64,000 nt of DNA, from the NCBI RefSeq assembly GCF_036320965.1, contig NC_092271.1, positions 18,570,529 through 18,634,528 of the forward strand. Reading direction: 5' to 3'. This stretch comes from Panulirus ornatus (Eukaryota; Arthropoda; Malacostraca; Decapoda; Palinuridae). This document shows, in pieces, positions 12,863-25,859 of this stretch. The position numbers were made by a program, and so were the translations under genes. The first letter of the stretch is position 1; every line of letters starts with the position of its first letter. The notes under the pieces are model-generated. The model was given only the letters and a program-made list of their open reading frames with translations. It was not told the origin of the DNA and ran no database searches.

Positions 12863-13171
12863 AGTATGTGTACATGACATTACTCCAACGTACTTCAATT
12901 ATTTTTATCTCTATGCATCACGCACTGTGCATTGCTTACCACGTACACATGAGGTGCGGGCTTTTTAGGCTTGCTACACTTCACACAATTCACTCACAGT
13001 AGTTGGAACACCGTGTTCTTGATCACGTTTCAACGCTTCGTCGTATTTAATCGTAATTCTTACAACAGTCTCGAAGTAGACCAGATCACACAACCGGTGT
13101 ACAGGGACGACGTGGTGGAAATGACCTTCAAATTCAAGCGCAGGGCTGAGGAGACCTATATCGAGCAGTGA

Positions 13172-14730
13172 TTGGTTCATACAGATTCATAACGACCAAT
13201 TTATGTCCATAGAAAAAAACGCGCATGCGTCACCCTCTCGATCATGCGCACAGCAGCCTATCAACCATAATACGAACACGCAGGAGTAAAGAGGCTTGTA
13301 ACCCACGTAAAATGCATTGATTTTCCACCAGAAGTATCGTAATTCCCTAGCGAAGTAATCATTTGCGGGAGCATCGGTATAGGAGAGAATGGTCACAAAA
13401 TTGCCTTAACTACTGATTCCAGTGTCGTCTTGGCGCTCATCCGAGCCTAAGTTTCTTTCGGGTTAAGTGTAGGACACCCTCTATCATTTGGGTGTTAGAG
13501 GGAGACACTACTGGTCTACTACAGTGATACAGAGGATAAAATTCGCTGACATTTGTGAGGTGGTTGGTGGACCACAGTGCGCGGTGCTGGCGAACCAGCC
13601 CGTGATGGTTGTTGATGGAGACGATGTGGCCAAAGTAAACAAATAAGAATATTGTCATTGATTATATTTCTCAGATACGTTACTCAGCTAAGATAACACA
13701 ATACAATTTTGCTCCTATCTATGCTGTGTGATTCATCTAATCTAGTTTTAGATAAGATTTAGTTGAGACAAGCAACACGAGTAGGATGAAGGAAGTTAGG
13801 AGGGAGATTACTTGAACTATATATATATACATATACACACTACTGGGTGTATTATGGAGCCTACAGCAGGGTCGTATCCAGGCTGAAGTGGGGGAGGGTG
13901 ATCGCTCCCTCTTAAGCTATGGAATATACAATAAACTTCATGATAATGATGATCTACATATTCTGTACAGTTATTTCTAGCTGTTTCGGTGATGTGCACC
14001 AGTGATTAATGAAACAACCTCGTCATTTTCTTCTCCATCCTCGTACAATATTAATCTGTTTCATCGGGCATAATTCTCTTGTGTTGTCATTAGCTGCTTA
14101 ATGTTATCAGATATCATGAATTTGCTTACAGTTCAAAAATGGTCACTGGTTCTGTACTAAACTTTCTCCTGTTTCATGAGAATTTGACTAATATCCAGTA
14201 ATCAAACTTATTCACACAAGTCAATAGCCCTGAGTTCTCTGGTAAACTTACATTTCACTTTTGTATTTGTGTTTTGAATCATAATCTTGACTGGGTTACA
14301 TAGAGTTCCATACACAGATATACAGACCACACAGACCCCAAGGTCCAAGCGAGGTGGTCCGACCTCACAAGTTCATGACTCAGCCGCCTTTCTCCCTCCC
14401 ACCTGACCAGAGCCTGGATACGCGCCTTGCTTGAAGCCAGTGAGAAAACTAAACTTACTTATGAGGTGTAGTCAAGTCTGCTTCGTACTGATCATCGCGT
14501 CAGCCACATAGTTTTGAAGCTAACATGGTGAAAATCGGTACTATAAGTTGAGGGTTTGTAATGCAGTGATATCTCTCAGTGGACTTGCCATCTATCACGA
14601 AGTTGTTCCACGAACGTTCACTGTGAGAGTAAGTTGTTCCTTCCCAGCCACCAGGCGAGGCAAGTCAGCTACGTAAGGCTCTTCACGAGCAGCATTCTCT
14701 TACGATGAAAAGTAGCGACAGCGTAAATAA
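13172..14730. other. No gene recognised
   Basis: Short frames on both strands lack recognisable motifs or good splice context. A small ta-rich run sits at 13820-13840. Confidence 0.4.
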
Positions 14731-14732
14731 CG

Positions 14733-14734
<2 letters not shown>

Positions 14735-14768
<34 letters not shown>
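14735..14768. repeat. (GT)n microsatellite
   Basis: Uninterrupted gt dinucleotides. Confidence 0.95.
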
Positions 14769-14769
<1 letters not shown>

Positions 14770-15052
14770 GTGCAGGGATATATAAGTGACGAGGGTCAGT
14801 CTGTTGTATAAGTGCCTAGGCTGAGTCCACTGATTCCACCTGTAGCCTTCACGTCTATAGAGCATCGTTGTTGTAATTCTGTAATAGTAAAAAAAAAAGA
14901 ACAACAGTTATTAGAAATTAGTTTACGACATGAATGGTTGATGTAAATAGGTTCATATGAGAAGCAGAGGTTTATGGCTGATCTAACTATTGGAAAGACA
15001 GTGCGTAGTGATTATAATAAACTCCTGAAATCTGAATTGCTTGTTTGTGTGT

Positions 15053-15154
<102 letters not shown>

Positions 15155-15294
15155 CAAATTCGTGTTATCCCGTTTTCTTTCAACACTGTACGTTATACAA
15201 CGTCCTAAACTAATGTAATCGCTACATGCACTTCATAGTTTAAGCTAGGTACTGGTTCACTGACCAGTCTTAGAGAGGAGACTGGGCATAGTTG

Positions 15295-15384
15295 AGCCGG
15301 TTGTGGGCAAGCTCCTTTTAAGGGATCTGACCCAGGGTCTATTAGGTTGGTGGGGTCACAGTGCTAACCACTGCATTATGGAGG
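15295..15384 (-). mobile_element. tRNA-derived SINE-like fragment abutting (GT)n
   Basis: On the minus strand it begins directly after (CA)n with cctccataatgcagtggtta, an A-box-like start (TGCAGTGGTTAGC), and has a degenerate B-box GGGTCAGATCCC about 35 bases on. Order and spacing match a tRNA-type internal promoter. Confidence 0.55.

Positions 15385-15436
<52 letters not shown>
15385..15436. repeat. (GT)n microsatellite
   Basis: About 26 gt units; borders the tRNA-like head of the SINE fragment. Confidence 0.95.
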
Positions 15437-15439
<3 letters not shown>

Positions 15440-15595
15440 GTCCTCAGTCTTAAGTAAATGAGTCTTTCTGTGCCTGTGGTCGTCAGTTGCCCAGACCATC
15501 CCTGCTGGGGACACTCAGCAAGTGTCTAAGAATGAAATCAATAATATGTCGTTTTCAGTCATAATTCTTCTGTCATGAGTGACTGACTACTATGT

Positions 15596-15597
<2 letters not shown>

Positions 15598-15693
<96 letters not shown>
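15598..15693. repeat. (CT)n followed by (CA)n
   Basis: About 40 ct units, then a short ca run. Confidence 0.96.
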
Positions 15694-15694
<1 letters not shown>

Positions 15695-16134
15695 TAAATA
15701 TGGATAATGTTAAGGTCGTGATGAGAGCAGGGAATGACAGGACTTTGCATCGCACCACAAACCCCCCAGAGTTGTTCTGACGCACGGCGGGTGAAGAGCA
15801 ACCCGAGGAAAGTGCCACGCGACGAGGGAGGGGCACAGTGAAGGCAAGGCCTAGATACGAACACCATCTGGCAGGGATATTAGCAGCAGGAATATGTATG
15901 TGAGGCGGGACTCAGGCGTCGACAATGAACTTAATCTGTCGCCTGAGCTCCACGTCAGGAACACTGTAAACGAGGGACACACTTTCCAGCCAGCGGATGC
16001 AGCGCACCGGCCTCCGCGAGGCGTGGGTGAGGAAAGAGATTCAGCAAACGATTTTGGCAGCGTATATTAAGCCAGATCCCCAGGACATACCTCCCCGCCA
16101 CTGGTCTCTGAACTTAAAGAAGAACAAAGGACGA

Positions 16135-16350
16135 ACGGAGAAGGTCCACAGGAGGGCAACAGTGTGTTGTAACTGAGTTACGGTGAAAGGAAATAAAGGA
16201 TATGGATTTGTTAACGATAGAGGAGAGAAGGGTAGGGGAGTGACTTGATCACAACCTTCAAGTTTCTAAAACTAGTTTGACGCTGCTGACAATGAGCTGT
16301 TCCTTGAAATATGCAAAAAGAAGAACAACCAGAGGTCACGTGAAGGAAGA
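16135..16350 (+). pseudogene. CR1-like LINE 3' coding relic
   Basis: Broken plus-strand translation resembles the end of CR1-type LINE polymerases: KVHRRATV, then YGFVNDRGEKGRGV. It contains in-frame stops. The same remnant pattern recurs at 41.8-42.5 kb. Confidence 0.4.
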
Positions 16351-17285
16351 CGCATCCCAGAGAAGATGCTGAGAGAGGTACTTTTCATGTCACTAGAGTA
16401 CTGGAGGAATAGCATACATGAGACAGACAACTGTGAGAATAATGATTTGAAAAGATATCAAAGTTCCCCTACGGCTGAAGAACTCCCATTCCACACCGCA
16501 CGAATAGGTAAATACAAAATACATAATTACAAACAGGTACTTAGAAATAGGTAGTTATACAGAAATAAGGATACCGAAGTACTTTTTAAGGACTTAAATG
16601 TTGGGCGACCTGAAAAGTACCAGCACGCAGTACAACACAGGACCAGAGCATGAAGATTCGTCCACAAACCATGACAGACTAAACATGATGCCTGAATGCG
16701 AGGTAAAATATATTTGACAACGAAAAAGGATTATGATGAACGATTCATTGAATATAAGCAGCCACTGGGATGAAAATGCGTGAGTGAGATATCAGAGATA
16801 TTACACAACAGGGAGGCCACAAGAACAACTAGATAACTTAACCATAAAAGAACATCAGATCAAGTTTAACGTACACTTCACGAGCAGCATTCACAGTGAG
16901 TGTACGTGGTCTTGGAATTACCCTTTAACACCTGAAGAAGGTGTTTAAAGACCCTGTGATTGGTGGATGTAGTAGCTTGACGCTGTCGGTCGTAACGACC
17001 CTGGCAATTAATAGGTCTACATCGCAACCAGCCAACCAAACAACCGACTCCAGGGGCGGTCTGGTCTGTACCATGTATCCTTATCTTGTGCCGTGCTGAA
17101 CGGTCAGGGCTTGGGCCTACCACAGGTGCGAATGGTCAGCCTATACCCTCCCTGTACGTGTTTACTGTTATTAGATGGTCCACTTTATATCCACTGCTCC
17201 CCTTCTGTGCAGCCACAAGAACCTCCAAGACACATATCCCTTATGTACCAATCACCATACAACAATATATGTATATACATATAGC

Positions 17286-17360
17286 CAGGCCCATAGCCTA
17301 GCGGTTAGCATTCTCGCCTCTTGCACAGGGGTCCTGGGTTCGATCCTGGCCGTTGGAGGT
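17286..17360 (+). mobile_element. tRNA-like sequence, probable SINE head
   Basis: Has an A-box-like TAGCCTAGCGGTTAGC and a B-box GGGTTCGATCC 34 bases later. The ends do not pair as an acceptor stem, so it is more likely a tRNA-derived SINE or pseudogene than a working tRNA. It follows a short ta-rich run. Confidence 0.6.
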
Positions 17361-17400
17361 TTGTATGTTCTATGAAGGTGCGCGTTTATATGCACTATGT

Positions 17401-17499
17401 TCATATATATATATATATGTTCTTATTTTTCGGGTGAGGCTCCTCCACAGCAGGAGCTGCAAGTCCGGAACTGTCGACTATGACCGGAGCAACTTCGTC
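17401..17499 (-). CDS. Candidate terminal exon of the secreted-protein gene
   Basis: After ctggctag a minus frame opens in the phase required by the 17984 donor. It reads DEVAPVIVDSSGLAAPAVEE and then a Pro/Lys/Asn-rich end, with TGA at 17403-17401 inside a small ta run. The pyrimidine tract is weak. The phase match and the stop are the only support. Confidence 0.35.
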   Translation of the reverse strand, partial: DEVAPVIVDSSGLAAPAVEEPHPKNKNIYIYI

Positions 17500-17743
17500 C
17501 TAGCCAGTGATGGTGCAGGCCTCGTCCGTACATAGCCAGGAAGGAAGATGGATCTATGGTGAGACTTGGCGCCTGTAAAACTATACATTGAACAAACGGT
17601 TCGCACATCATCTATACAGTCAGCTGGTGATCCCTTCTTGACCAAAGTAGATATAGGGGTATATGATTGTGTGGCTATCACACGATTTACAGGCTCTTCT
17701 ATTTCACAAACACACTTACACACAGACACACAGGTCTATCTGT

Positions 17744-17870
<127 letters not shown>

Positions 17871-17983
17871 GTTGTAATGCAAGATTAAGAAACGGTGCAA
17901 CATAGTGCAAAACTCTCTTTCTCTACAACACACGAACAATAATGAACACAACTCACGTGTATACTCATCAGTGACGTCATTAC

Positions 17984-19385
17984 CTGGGTGTAGCCAACGA
18001 TGACGTCAGTGGTGCGACAGGAGGCCTGGGTGAGGAGGGTCCTGGCTTGTAGGGCGGCCTGGGCGCAGGTCAGGTGAGCCGCCTCCCCTGGGTAGCAGGG
18101 CGAGAGGCGGGTGAAGACGTACAGTTCGTCTGGACACAAACCCTTGTTACGCTTGGCCTGAGGAGACGGTGTTAGGACCCAAATTAGCCGCGGGAGAACG
18201 AGGAATTATCTTTCTGCAGAAGAACATAATGCTTCTGATATATACTCTAGAGACGACGACTAGAGCAACACCTAAACATCTATCCAATAACTTTTGGCAG
18301 ATAGACTTCGAGAGCCATATAGAGACACGAGATGGGTGATGGTGGGCGTAGGAATCAAAGACATAAATAAAGTCTGTAGCAGAGGGTTGGTGTGGTAGGC
18401 AGAGCTGAGACTCTGACTGCGCGGAGAACCTACTGCTATGTCACTGTGGCCAAGATCGATATCAATATGATAGCACAAGATATCTGGGCATGATCGTGAC
18501 CAGTGTGACAGCACAAGATAACTGAGCTTGATCGTGACCAGTGCAGGATATCTGGGCACGATTTCTCAGTAAGATTTACTGAAACATATGACTTATAAAT
18601 CAAGATGCAGATCAGGCTTTTGGCCTCCATGACATAAGACGTGGCACAATTACCACAACACGACAGGAGGAGAGGATCTGTAGATAATGCCAGATCGAAG
18701 ACTGACAACAGCAGGACTTCGATGTCTGTTAGTCTTAGGGGCTTAGCTACCAACCCTAGTACAGGACTTACCATAGACTTGACCATAGGGACGAGAGAGT
18801 ACTTGAGGAAGGGCCATTCGCTGTAGCTTTCCACCCTCAAACCGTCGACGCCAGCCACCAGGTCTTTGGCCAGCTTGTGGAAGTCTTTGTGGCTCTTGAA
18901 GGGCGACTTCTTCTTCTCCTGCTGGAAGAACTCCTCGAGACTCCACACCTGGAGGAGGAGGATAGATGACTGTGGATCAGACGCTCTCTCAGTGTGTGAC
19001 ATTCAAGTAGTAAGTTACATAGTTATGCTCTGACCTTGTGTCTCAGGAGGAGTATATCATCATTATCATCAACTCTCATCATATATGAAGTTCTTATAGG
19101 GAAATTCTATGGAAAGTCTAGTCCTTCAAACCTGGTGTTTTCCACCATGAATCTACTCAGTCACCGAATTGAACTTACGAGATCTATGTGGTGTTATGTC
19201 ATCTTTTTTTGCACGAGAGAGGAAAACTTTTTTTTTTTTTTTTTCGAAGATATCCATTTTCAAAAGAGATTATGTGAGAGTCACGGGCATACGCCCATGT
19301 GACCCGGGGACCCGCGGAGGGTTAGTTGTTGGAGAGGTGAGGGGGAGGAGGAGAGCAGGGGAGGCTAACGGAATCCCTGATGCAG

Positions 19386-19447
<62 letters not shown>

Positions 19448-20075
19448 GAGAGAGAGACCAGGGTGCCACATAGCGTCAATGTCAACCGTGGAACAGTTGC
19501 CGCTTGGCCCCGGCAGTGCCTGCGAGAAGCTACTGCTGGAGCCCTGGCCTCTGTGTGGGCGTACCTGGTTCCTCCAAGCGTTGGAGGCGTAGTAGATGGG
19601 CGTGGCGAGACCATAGTTGGGCCAGTCAGCGGGCTTCTTCTTCTTCAGCGTTGGGAGCTTGCTGGAGGAGGTGGTGTTGGTGAGGGCCTGGTAAGGCAGC
19701 GGCCACATGGGGAGGCCGTGGGTGTACCAGTGGTACTTGGTGGAGGTCAGGGCCTGGGCCTCGTTCACCACCCAGTAGGGGTCAGCCAACACGTCCTGGG
19801 GAACAACTGACGAAGGTTATTCTCGAACTGCTGCTTGTGTGTTGTTTACACTCGTGTTGCCCCCCTCTCACCTCGTGTATATGTGGAGCATTTCTTTACC
19901 CTTCCTTCCCCTTCCCTCCCCCACTCAGATGACGCCAAGTACCCATTCATCAACCAGCCAACAGAGAAGAGGATGAACAGTTGGGGTCAGCCGGCTGTGA
20001 CCTGGCTGACCTGTCCGGGACTCGAACCCAGGCCTGTTAAATTGAAGAGATGCAAAGCTTAACACTGCAGTAAGG

Positions 20076-20127
<52 letters not shown>

Positions 20128-20458
20128 CACCTGTACCCACCTTAGCATCGCCGGAGTGCCACTTGGCCACGTTGTCGAAGTGATCGCGGTGGAGGAGGAA
20201 GACAGCGAACTGCTTCAGTTTGTCGTCCAGGTCGACGTGGGGCGCAGCCTTGACGCACATGGCGCGCAGCACCGACTCCCGAACGGCAGTGTGCCGGGAC
20301 GGGTCGGCAAACCTGCCGTCACACACAGGGCGGAGGAAGAGAGGAAGCTCCTTGAACGTGGGTTTTGTGAAACGACAAACACAAATATAAGACAGAGAGA
20401 TACTCAAGCTTGCTCACCTATTCATATAAAGAAGTACACACACACACACACACACACG

Positions 20459-20540
<82 letters not shown>

Positions 20541-21323
20541 TTGACTTTCCATATTGAATCTGTTCATGGATTCAGAATTCATATAAACCTATCACTCCAT
20601 CTATCTACCAGTTTATCAATTCATCAGTCTATAAATGTATCTGTTGATCGTCCTATGTCCACCAACAACCTCATCCAAACCCTTCTCAGCCCTGGGAATC
20701 CCATTCGTGCAAGCTCTAATACATAACCTCTTCGTCCAGCCTCAAGAGAATCCTCCGATCACATTCTGGGATTCGATTCCCTTCTCCCCGTCTCAACACC
20801 CAATCGTCTGACATCTCTTGTTCTAGAGATGATCTTATAGTGGTACATTAACGCCACTTCTCCAGCAGGTGCTGCCCTCTCACGCCTCACTGCCGAGGCT
20901 GTGGTATACACTCTCTCTTTCCCCCCAGCAGGCCCTTGTGCTCTCCTGAGTGGACCAGTACTTGTTGCTGAGCATAACAGAAAGACAGGAGCATCCCCCC
21001 CTTAGGAGAAGCACAATGTGAGACATCGTATCCCAGGTAAAGCCACTGGAGAACGGAGACACTCCACTTGGTATAAAACTCTTGTAAACGAAAGTAACCG
21101 CATCGTCAGAGGTCTAGAAGGAGCAAAACACTCTAGGAAAGGGTTATCAGTACTCTAGAACGAGGAGTGATCTCTATAAGTGACCTTACTTGATATCCTT
21201 GCAGTCCACGGCGGAGTTGAAGTTGTTGGCCAGCTCGACAGACGGGGTATGGACCAAGGCCCAGGCCATCTGCACCGAGGCCAGCCCTAACAGCAGGCTC
21301 ACTCGCGCCAGCGACATCTCCAT
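17984..21323 (-). CDS. Secreted protein of unknown function, five exons
   Basis: Minus-strand exons: 21323-21190, 20312-20141, 19795-19565, 18948-18772 and 18157-17984. All have GT donors and AG acceptors, and phases match (2-1, then 0-0). The ATG at 21323 precedes MEMSLARVSLLLGLASVQMA, a typical signal peptide probably cleaved after AWA (about residue 22). The mature part of about 274 residues has six Cys, a Lys-rich patch KLPTLKKKKPADW, aromatic stretches DVLADPYWVVNEAQAL and TKYHWYTHGLPMWPLP, and a C-terminal Cys cluster CPDELYVFTRLSPC...TCAQAALQ...SCRTTDVIVGY. No family is recognised. The ELYVFTRLSPC...C layout loosely recalls the PC..C zinc loop of deaminase folds, but a matching catalytic HAE/CAE was not found, so this is only a guess. 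The gene may continue to an exon at 17499-17401. The long introns hold SINE and microsatellite DNA. Confidence 0.75.
19220..19244. repeat. T-rich homopolymer run
   Basis: About 18 consecutive T within the third intron of the secreted-protein gene. Confidence 0.9.
19387..19457. repeat. (GA)n microsatellite
   Basis: ga units with one ggg interruption; intronic. Confidence 0.95.
19985..20077 (-). mobile_element. tRNA-derived SINE-like fragment abutting (GT)n
   Basis: On the minus strand, straight after (CA)n, it reads cctccttactgcagtgttaa (A-box-like) and then a perfect B-box GGGTTCGAGTCC. Same layout as the copy at 15.3 kb. Intronic to the secreted-protein gene. Confidence 0.6.
20078..20127. 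repeat. (GT)n microsatellite
   Basis: About 25 gt units, ending 14 bases before the exon end at 20141. Confidence 0.96.
20435..20540. repeat. (CA)n then (TA)n microsatellite
   Basis: Short ca run followed by a ta tract. Confidence 0.96.
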
Positions 21324-22786
21324 CAACACTGTTGGGGAAGGAGGGAGAGGAGTTGGAGATGGAGAGAGACAGCAGGGGGGTAACTCTTGGGAACGGCACG
21401 TGCATGCCGGGGGCATATGAATGAGACACGGGAAATACAGACCCAACAAACTACTTGCCCACACACATCACTCTACCAGTACCAATGCATCTTTACATTG
21501 CAGTTGTTTTCTGTTCCTCCATTTTACCTTCCTCTGTACCCTCCCAGCCACAAGGATGGTAGAGAACAGGGAATGATTAGGGCACATATGGTTACTAACA
21601 TGTGCTAAATAAGCCAGGTTACGGGGCGAGGGGAGTGGAGACATCATAGTTCCAGGGGGAGGTGTTGGTGTGACAATGGTGGTGAAGTAAGATGGGGGTG
21701 GGAAGCGTCTGCGGTGAAGCGTTGGAGGGCGTCCTGTGTGGGGGACCTCGACCCTCCTGGCTGGGGTCACTTCGTCTTCTCCAGAGCTCATATCACTTGC
21801 CTGCCCCATCATCCACTGCAGCGTTGATGGTCTTGGTATAATGTATGCTTATGAGCCAAACCCAACATAAGGTATTGATTATATCCAGAAAATGGGATGA
21901 CGACATACCATATGATCACGTCATAGATTAGAATCAAACCTACATATTAAGGAATAAGATAAATGATAATGAAACGGATCTGTCATTCAGGACAAGTATA
22001 AAAAAATCAAAGTCACTTGTGTCCTCTATTAAGTATTGCGGACTTTATCACCATGTGGATCTGTAAGACTGGAAGTGGGTCACATAATGTGATCTCTGTA
22101 CCTCTGTCATGGATGATGATTATCTTACGTACCTATATCGTCAAAATAATGTCATGCCACAGATCTGACCTGGAATGAGGCATTATGAAAGCAATGACTG
22201 AGCAGTGAAATCATAGGGAGTATGAAGATTTTGTTATGATCTCCAAGTGAATATCTTCCACACGAATACCACAAAGAATATTCAGTAGTTCACGAAAGAG
22301 CACAATGCCCAGGTATGCGAGACCTGGTCTGTCTGTCTGTCTGTCTATCTGTTTTCATGCAGAGCCTCGTCCTAGGTCCTACACTCGGCATTAAGTTGGA
22401 CAGGAACGTTCGGGGTCATCTTCGATGACTTAGTCCACCTCCCACGAGTGGGAGAGTGTGGTCGGGGGTCGACCGTGTCTTTGGTAGGATGCTGGGGCGC
22501 TCTTACCAGCGAGACACGGCCGTACATCAGCATATGGCGCCTGAGACCTGGACTCTGATGTGAGACTTACCCAAGGGCATGGACGTGCACGGGCACAGGG
22601 GCACGGAGCTGCACGTCAAGGGAGGGAGGGAAGTAGAGCACTTCTCCCTCTCCATGGTAGAGGCGGAATGGAAAGAGAAAATATAGAATTTTGGGCCCAG
22701 TAAGGGGAACATGACAGTCGCCCCCTGCTCTTGGTTCCAGCATGTGACATAGTCAGTCGAAACCAATCAATATTCAGATGGTGGCC

Positions 22787-22790
<4 letters not shown>
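21324..22790. other. Upstream flank of the secreted-protein gene; no other gene recognised
   Basis: This should contain the promoter and 5' UTR of the minus-strand gene, but no TATA or initiator element could be assigned with confidence. A short ctgt run lies at 22328-22350. Confidence 0.35.

Positions 22791-22866
<76 letters not shown>
22791..22866. repeat. (CT)n microsatellite
   Basis: About 37 ct units. Confidence 0.97.
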
Positions 22867-22869
<3 letters not shown>

Positions 22870-23030
22870 CTGTGACAATATCCAGGAGGAGATTTGGATG
22901 AGAGGAATTGGGAAATTCAGAATGCGTTTTCTACAAACAGACAAAGAAATACACAGTTGACGGTTCGCTTGGAAGATGATAAGTTCATTAGATTTTGAGG
23001 TATGACAGTTTTAAACCACCATCATATCTC

Positions 23031-23166
<136 letters not shown>

Positions 23167-23219
23167 GTCTCAAAAATTAGGTCAAAGGGCAGGCTATAAT
23201 ACTTAAAGGTCGTATCTTG

Positions 23220-23288
23220 GAGCTCAAGGGTTACACCGCCCTGCTCAAGGGTCACACGGCCCTGCTCAAGGGTCACACGGCCCTGCTC
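23220..23288. repeat. Short ~21-bp tandem repeat
   Basis: Three units of ctgctcaagggtcacacggc. Confidence 0.75.
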
Positions 23289-24224
23289 ATCATCAAGATA
23301 GGGAGGCGGCGACTGTCTCCCCAGATGTCAATTACCGGGGTAAGGTGGAGCAGCTCACAGCATGACGCTGCGCCTCTAATTTCCAGCCAATAGTCTCGAG
23401 AGGTTTCAGGTAGCGCCTGGGAGTACTGTCACGTCACTGACACCACAGGTCTAGGCTGTGACGTCATGAATGTGATGTCACTGACAGCTCAGGTCCATAG
23501 TGACGTCATAAGCAAGTCACCGATAGGAGTACATATACGTAGCTGTAATTAGCAGTAGTTGTTGGAGCGGTGAAGATATAATAACTCCTGGCACTTGGTT
23601 GGGCACGAAGGATGGAATGAATTGGGTCGATGCGCTGTATGGGGGGCGACGCATTCTTTTCCAATACTTTGAAACCGATGTCACTGCAGGAACTCCACCA
23701 GCTGAAGGAAGGAAATTGAGTGCCACTTTTTACCATCTTGAGCAAGAATCATGTTCTCATCTATCACCTTCTTGAATGTGAATTATGCTTTTATCATTCT
23801 CCCTCGTGAAAATGAGTCATGTTCTTCTAAACGTCCATCATGAACATGCCATGTTATGTCCATCATGAACACGTCATTTTCTTATCTCCCACCGACATGA
23901 ACATGTGTCATGTTCTCATCCCCATCACAAAAACTATTCATGTTCTTATGCATTTCCATCACGATCATGAATCATATTCCTATCTGTCGCTATCGTTAGC
24001 ACGACGGGGACGCTAGTCTGTCGCAAGTCATGAATACCCGTCAAGAATACACCCGTCTGTCACCCGCATGACCGTGAGTACTCGTGCCCGTCTCCCGCAT
24101 GAGGGAAAGATGAATCAGTGCCTCACAGACAGACAGTCATCATCATGATGAGTCCGCGCAACGTTGAGTGGTGTAGCCAGGCAGATGCTTAGGGGAAAAA
24201 AAAAGGGGGGCAATGATGGTAGCA

Positions 24225-24836
24225 TAAGGAGCCACGAATCGACTGGTATCAGAGACCACGAATTGATTGGTTTCAGGGGTTACGAATCGACTGAGATCAT
24301 GGGCTACGAATACGACTAGTCTCAGGAGCCACGAATAAAACTGGTTTCAGGGGCCACGAATAAAACTGGTTTCAGGGGCCACGAATAAAATTGGTTTCAG
24401 GGGCCACGAATACGACTGGTCTCAGGGGCCACGAATACGACTAGTTTCGGGAACCACGAATACGACTAGTTTCAGGAACCACGAATACGACTAGTTTCAG
24501 GAACCACGAATACGACTGGTTTCAGGAACCACGAATAAAACTGGTTTCAGGGGCCACGAATACGACTGGTTTCAGGGGCCACGAATACGACTGGTTTCAG
24601 GTGCCACGAATACGACTGGTTTCAGGGGCCACGAATACGACTGGTCTCAGGGGCCACGAATACGACTGGTTTCAGGAACCACGAATACGACTGGTTTCAG
24701 AGGCCACGAATACGACTAGTTTCAGGAACCACGAATACGACTGGTTTCAGGAACCACGAATACGACTAGTTTCAGGAACCACGAATACGACTGGTTTCAG
24801 GAACCACGAATACGACTAGTTTCAGGAACCACGAAT
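24225..24836. repeat. 25-bp minisatellite, about 24 units
   Basis: Unit ccacgaatacgactggtttc plus agggg or aggaa, strictly 25 bp in the core. The edge units (24225-24400) are more divergent than the middle. One plus frame stays open because 25 bases cycle through three frames. Confidence 0.92.
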
Positions 24837-24925
24837 CTAGTATTGTGCAGGCCAGGGCTGTTGTCATGGACCACAAGAAGCCTTCATGAAATGCACCCTT
24901 CGCCAGCAGGGGTCCTACACTCACC

Positions 24926-24940
24926 CCCCCCCCCCCCCAT
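24926..24940. repeat. Poly-C run
   Basis: About 14 consecutive C. Confidence 0.9.
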
Positions 24941-25125
24941 CCTCCGCCCGATACTGTTAATGGCCTCTAAACAATGACAAGAACTTCTGCAAGGAGTTAG
25001 GGCGTAATTCAATGCTCCCTCTTCGAAGCGGAAGCAAAATTAGAATTCGGCAATAATTTGCATAAGAAAGGATAAGTGGGGAGGGTTGGGGGCGGGGGGA
25101 AAGTGAGGTGCTTGGTGTGGTAGAG

Positions 25126-25178
<53 letters not shown>

Positions 25179-25181
25179 TGC

Positions 25182-25225
<44 letters not shown>
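25126..25225. repeat. (GT)n / (CGTG)n compound microsatellite
   Basis: gt tract with a central cgtg block of about seven units. Confidence 0.96.
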
Positions 25226-25226
<1 letters not shown>

Positions 25227-25424
25227 AATTCTTGTCTATATGCAACACATATACTGACATCGTTAATTATAATTCAGTTAACACAATAAACTAATACATA
25301 TACAGTGTGTCTTGCTCGGGGATCTGATATCCGTGACTGGTCTACTCATATCACCGTACCACCAAGTAAGCCTTCACTTCGCTTAATCCTCTAAGATGAC
25401 TGAATGACCCTTGAGTGCAACGGT

Positions 25425-25805
25425 ACGATCCTTGAACACGACGGTGCGATCCCTTAAGACAACGGGACGATCCTTGAACACGACGGTGCGACCCCTTAAG
25501 ACAACGGGACGATCCTTGAACACGACGGTGCGACCCCTTAAGACAACGGGACGATCCTTGAACACGACGGTGCGACCCCTTAAGACAACGGGACGATCCT
25601 TGAACACGACGGTGCGACCCCTTAAGACAACGGGACGATCCTTGAACACGACGGGACGACCCCTTAAGACAAGGGTACGAACCTTGAACACGACGGTGCG
25701 ACCCCTTAAGACAACGGGACGATCCTTGAACACGACGGTGCGACCCCTTAACACAACGGGACGATCCTTGAACACGACGGTGCGACCCTTCTAATACAAC
25801 GATGC
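25425..25805. repeat. 42-bp minisatellite, about nine units, open in three frames
   Basis: Unit ccttaagacaacgggacgat followed by ccttgaacacgacggtgcga, period 42 bp (14 codons). One plus frame (TTVRPLKTTGRSLN units) and two minus frames are stop-free. No splice signals or flanking domains support a protein, so it is treated as satellite DNA. Confidence 0.9.
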
Positions 25806-25859
25806 GATCCTTGTACACGATCGTACCGTCATACCGTTGCCTCGCACCGCTTCCTATCA

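Noticed and set aside
12471..12968. 165-residue plus frame
   Set aside because: Most of it is the 31-bp minisatellite and both strands are equally open.
17286..17360. Functional tRNA gene
   Set aside because: A and B boxes are present but the 5' and 3' ends do not form an acceptor stem, and a SINE origin explains it better.
24140..24170. ctgatgagtcc-like string (catgatgagtccgcgc) as a hammerhead core
   Set aside because: The first box is CATGATGA and no GAAA box or closing stem follows at a suitable distance.
24601..24819. 72-residue repetitive plus frame
   Set aside because: 25-bp satellite read through; not a gene.
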